Shown piece after piece: positions 5,567-6,042 of a stretch of DNA of 6,042 nt. The notes under the pieces are model-generated. The model was not told where the DNA came from. It searched no databases and saw nothing but the letters and a program-made list of their open reading frames with translations. This stretch comes from Gammaproteobacteria bacterium (GTDB taxonomy: Bacteria; Pseudomonadota; Gammaproteobacteria; Pseudomonadales; Pseudohongiellaceae). The translations under genes and the position numbers were made by a program. The DNA is taken from contig PBXX01000034.1 of assembly GCA_002727755.1 (NCBI GenBank), positions 3,566 to 9,607 on the forward strand, given 5' to 3'. Position 1 is the stretch's first letter; each line of letters starts with the position of its first letter.

Positions 5567-6042
5567 ACTTCTAATAAATCTATGCTTTTCACCATTTGTT
5601 TTGAACTCTCTAATCCAGCAAACGGGTAAAGCGAAACATCCGCTAATTGTGAAATCGAAACGTTACAGATACTTCTAAAAATTGATTCCACTCTACCTGG
5701 AAATTCTTTGTCCCATTGTCTTAACATCTGCTTAATAACTTGACGCTGAAGATTATTTTGGCTCCCACACAGATCGCATGGAATGATGGGAAACTTCATG
5801 AGTTCTGAAAATTTCTCCAACTCGGATTCTTTGCAATAGGCTAACGGCCTGATAATTATATTTCGTTTATCATCACTCAGGAGTTTAGGCGGCATCGCCT
5901 TTAACTTACCTCCATGAAACATATTAAGGAATAATGTTTCTACGATATCATCTCTATGGTGACCCAAGGCGATTTTATCGGCTCCTATCTCATCAGCGAA
6001 GTTATAGAGAATCCCCCTTCTCAACCTTGAGCAAAGACCACA
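5560..6042 (-). CDS. ttcA: tRNA 2-thiocytidine biosynthesis protein TtcA (C-terminal half; N-terminal half off the edge)
   Basis: TtcA is an ATP-dependent, iron-sulfur-dependent enzyme that thiolates cytidine 32 of certain tRNAs. The frame is open to base 6042 and its first visible residues are [13 protein letters not shown], the family's CxxC segment. An apparent TTG start at 6024 is therefore internal. The 161 visible residues continue with the conserved [15 protein letters not shown] (27-41), [15 protein letters not shown], and IPCDLCGSQ (87-95) with a second CxxC. Cysteines from these motifs hold the 4Fe-4S cluster in studied homologues. [11 protein letters not shown] and the C-terminal PFAGLE also fit. 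The missing part holds the ATP-binding PP-loop (SGGKDS), which cannot be checked. The stop lies 52 nt before yheU with a small hairpin over it. Confidence 0.95.
   Translation of the reverse strand, partial: CGLCSRLRRGILYNFADEIGADKIALGHHRDDIVETLFLNMFHGGKLKAMPPKLLSDDKRNIIIRPLAYCKESELEKFSELMKFPIIPCDLCGSQNNLQRQVIKQMLRQWDKEFPGRVESIFRSICNVSISQLADVSLYPFAGLESSKQMVKSIDLLEVS

Noticed and set aside
5560..6024. TTG at 6024 as the start of the ttcA product
   Set aside because: The codons between 6042 and 6025 encode CGLCSR, the conserved TtcA CxxC segment, so the TTG is an internal Leu.

Overview
The window is an A+T-rich stretch of a bacterial chromosome, almost certainly from a gammaproteobacterium. 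PdxB, AlaA, the YheU (UPF0270) family, TtcA with its CxxC motif, and TusA together form a typical gammaproteobacterial set. The base composition and gene order hint at a marine or free-living lineage rather than an enteric one, but this is only an impression. All sizeable genes belong to recognisable housekeeping families. I see no mobile element, CRISPR array, tRNA, rRNA, defence system or biosynthetic cluster.

Layout. Positions 1-600 (+) hold the end of mobA (molybdenum cofactor guanylyltransferase). Positions 601-914 are a non-coding stretch with the most unusual signals here: an excellent sigma-54 (-24/-12) promoter at 767-781, then a leader with a 9-bp direct repeat and a 13-bp inverted repeat. 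This leads into a 64-residue protein gene (915-1109, +) that resembles the DUF6316 family. Convergent to it is msrB (1125-1559, -). A 133-bp divergent intergenic region separates msrB from alaA (1693-2913, +). alaA meets pdxB (2910-4043, -) tail to tail, and the two stop codons share the palindrome CTAG.

The right half is one closely packed minus-strand gene string, read ttcA (partial, enters from the right edge) - yheU - tusA - 5'-3' exonuclease - pdxB. Gaps are 52 and 26 nt, then a 17-nt overlap, then 9 nt, so co-transcription is likely at least from yheU to pdxB.

Functional theme (inference). Many products touch sulfur transfer and pyridoxal phosphate. TtcA and TusA act in tRNA thiolation and PdxB makes PLP. 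AlaA is a PLP enzyme, MsrB repairs methionine sulfoxide, and MobA finishes a cofactor whose dithiolene sulfur comes from the same cysteine desulfurase pool. The best candidate for something not yet described is the sigma-54 promoter, structured leader and small protein unit at 767-1109.
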